Assembly: GCA_027068725.1 (NCBI GenBank)
Contig: JAMOMD010000333.1
Span: forward strand, 1-6,874
Direction: 5' to 3'
Length of the DNA stretch: 6,874 nucleotides
Origin: Thermoproteales archaeon
GTDB lineage: Archaea > Thermoproteota > Thermoprotei > Thermoproteales > Thermocladiaceae
The notes beneath the pieces are model-generated. The model ran no database searches, was not told where the DNA came from, and was given only the letters and a program-made list of their open reading frames with translations. Position numbers and translations under genes: made by a program. Below, piece by piece: positions 6,309-6,874 of the stretch; positions within the stretch are counted from its first letter, which is position 1, and each line of letters starts with the position of its first letter.

Positions 6309-6340
6309 CTTCCTGTAGTCTTTTAACGTGTGGTAAATGA

Positions 6341-6874
6341 ATGCTGAAGCTGAGGCTTGCTGCTATACTGCTAATGTTGCTAGTTCTCACATTAACTAGC
6401 GTAGTCTATAGCATGAATTACGTTCTTGAAGTTGTATCGCAAGCTCCTGCTGATCTTAAGATAGTGTCCTCTACAGGTAAGATAGTTGCACAATGTCTAC
6501 ATGCTAAGACCTGTGTTGCAGTGGTTCCTTCAGGCACTTACTACATATACGCAAGCTGGAACGGCTTGTCCGACATAGTTAAGGTAAATGTCAATGATGC
6601 AACAGTGATCTACCTAGGCTGGTTCTTCTACCTGAAGAAACTTGTACAGCTCGTAGGTATTGGACTTGTACTATTTGGTGTTGCCTATGCAGCAAATGAG
6701 TACTGTAAGGTTCGTAGACACTTGTCCTCGATAATGATGGAGCTGCCTGTACAGTACCAGAAGCCTATGCGTGTTCTCAAGGTTAGGATAAAGCTGGAAG
6801 AGCTTAGGAGAGGTAGAAAGCTCGAGGTTGAGGACATAATTATGAGACGTGCAAAGGTGCGTGCACAGGCTAGA
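6341..6874 (+). CDS. Type I membrane protein: signal peptide, small beta ectodomain, helix, basic cytoplasmic tail; runs off the right edge
   Basis: The frame is open for all 178 codons from ATG 6341 to the window end, with no stop. The upstream ATG at 6337 is in another frame that closes after 20 codons. Residues 1-24 form a Sec-type signal (basic MLKLR, a Leu-rich core, ending near VVYS). A short ectodomain (about 25-95) has one C-x5-C loop (52/58) and a PSGTYYIYASWNG stretch of the kind seen in PEGA or CnaB-like beta-sandwich domains. One helix follows (about 100-119). Then comes a strongly basic cytoplasmic tail (123-178 and on) rich in Lys and Arg, with helical LEELRRGRKLEVED. Topology is the reverse of its upstream neighbours: small outside, large inside. 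It could link the outer parts to a cytoplasmic motor, but the function is not recognised. It has its own candidate promoter 33 bases upstream. Confidence 0.8.
   Translation, partial: MLKLRLAAILLMLLVLTLTSVVYSMNYVLEVVSQAPADLKIVSSTGKIVAQCLHAKTCVAVVPSGTYYIYASWNGLSDIVKVNVNDATVIYLGWFFYLKKLVQLVGIGLVLFGVAYAANEYCKVRRHLSSIMMELPVQYQKPMRVLKVRIKLEELRRGRKLEVEDIIMRRAKVRAQAR

Noticed and set aside
6321..6324. TTTT run as a terminator after the 5865 gene
   Set aside because: Only four T residues; archaeal terminators usually need longer runs, so it is mentioned only as a weak possibility.

Overview
The window looks like a piece of a thermophilic crenarchaeal (Thermoproteota) chromosome. It is tightly packed, moderately AT-rich, and has every gene on the + strand. 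GTG starts are used, short leaders with TATA-like boxes recur, and GGTG(A) ribosome-binding cores sit over the upstream stop codons. The exported proteins are rich in cysteines, as is typical of disulphide-using hyperthermophilic crenarchaea. The lineage below phylum cannot be fixed from sequence reading alone.

Layout: (1) 2-763, the 3' part of guaA (GMP synthase, ATP-pyrophosphatase and C-terminal dimerisation domains). It is a housekeeping gene that only adjoins the rest. (2) 771-1556, a 261-residue exoprotein with a pilin-like N-terminal helix and ten cysteines. (3) 1610-3145, a 511-residue polytopic protein of the type II/IV secretion F family (FlaJ/PilC/TadC-like platform), the only clear functional anchor of the cluster. 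(4) 3147-3743, 3748-4227, 4271-5020, 5081-5854 and 5865-6299, five small single-helix membrane proteins with cysteine-containing, glycosylatable ectodomains. The one at 5081 carries a textbook archaeal prepilin cleavage site (RRG|Q). (5) 6341-6874, an open frame running off the right edge. It has a Sec-type signal, a small beta-rich ectodomain, one membrane helix and a long basic cytoplasmic tail.

Taken together, 771 to the right edge reads as most of a type IV pilus-like or pseudopilus-like assembly cluster: one membrane platform plus a set of unrecognised minor-pilin-like or anchor proteins. No secretion ATPase (GspE/FlaI type) and no prepilin peptidase lie in the window. The ATPase could be downstream, and the peptidase could be encoded elsewhere. 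The exoproteins resemble no family I can name. They share an N-terminal anchor helix, mostly even cysteine numbers, recurring short C-x(4-8)-C loops and N-x-S/T sequons.

Transcription appears split into short units. The genes at 1610, 4271, 5081 and 6341 follow gaps of 41-60 bases with TATA-like boxes and lack a ribosome-binding site, consistent with short-leader or leaderless messages. The genes at 3147 and 5865 have GGTG(A) cores overlapping or touching the upstream gene, as expected for internal operon genes. No intergenic stretch exceeds about 60 bases. No tRNA, rRNA, CRISPR array, insertion sequence or long repeat was seen.
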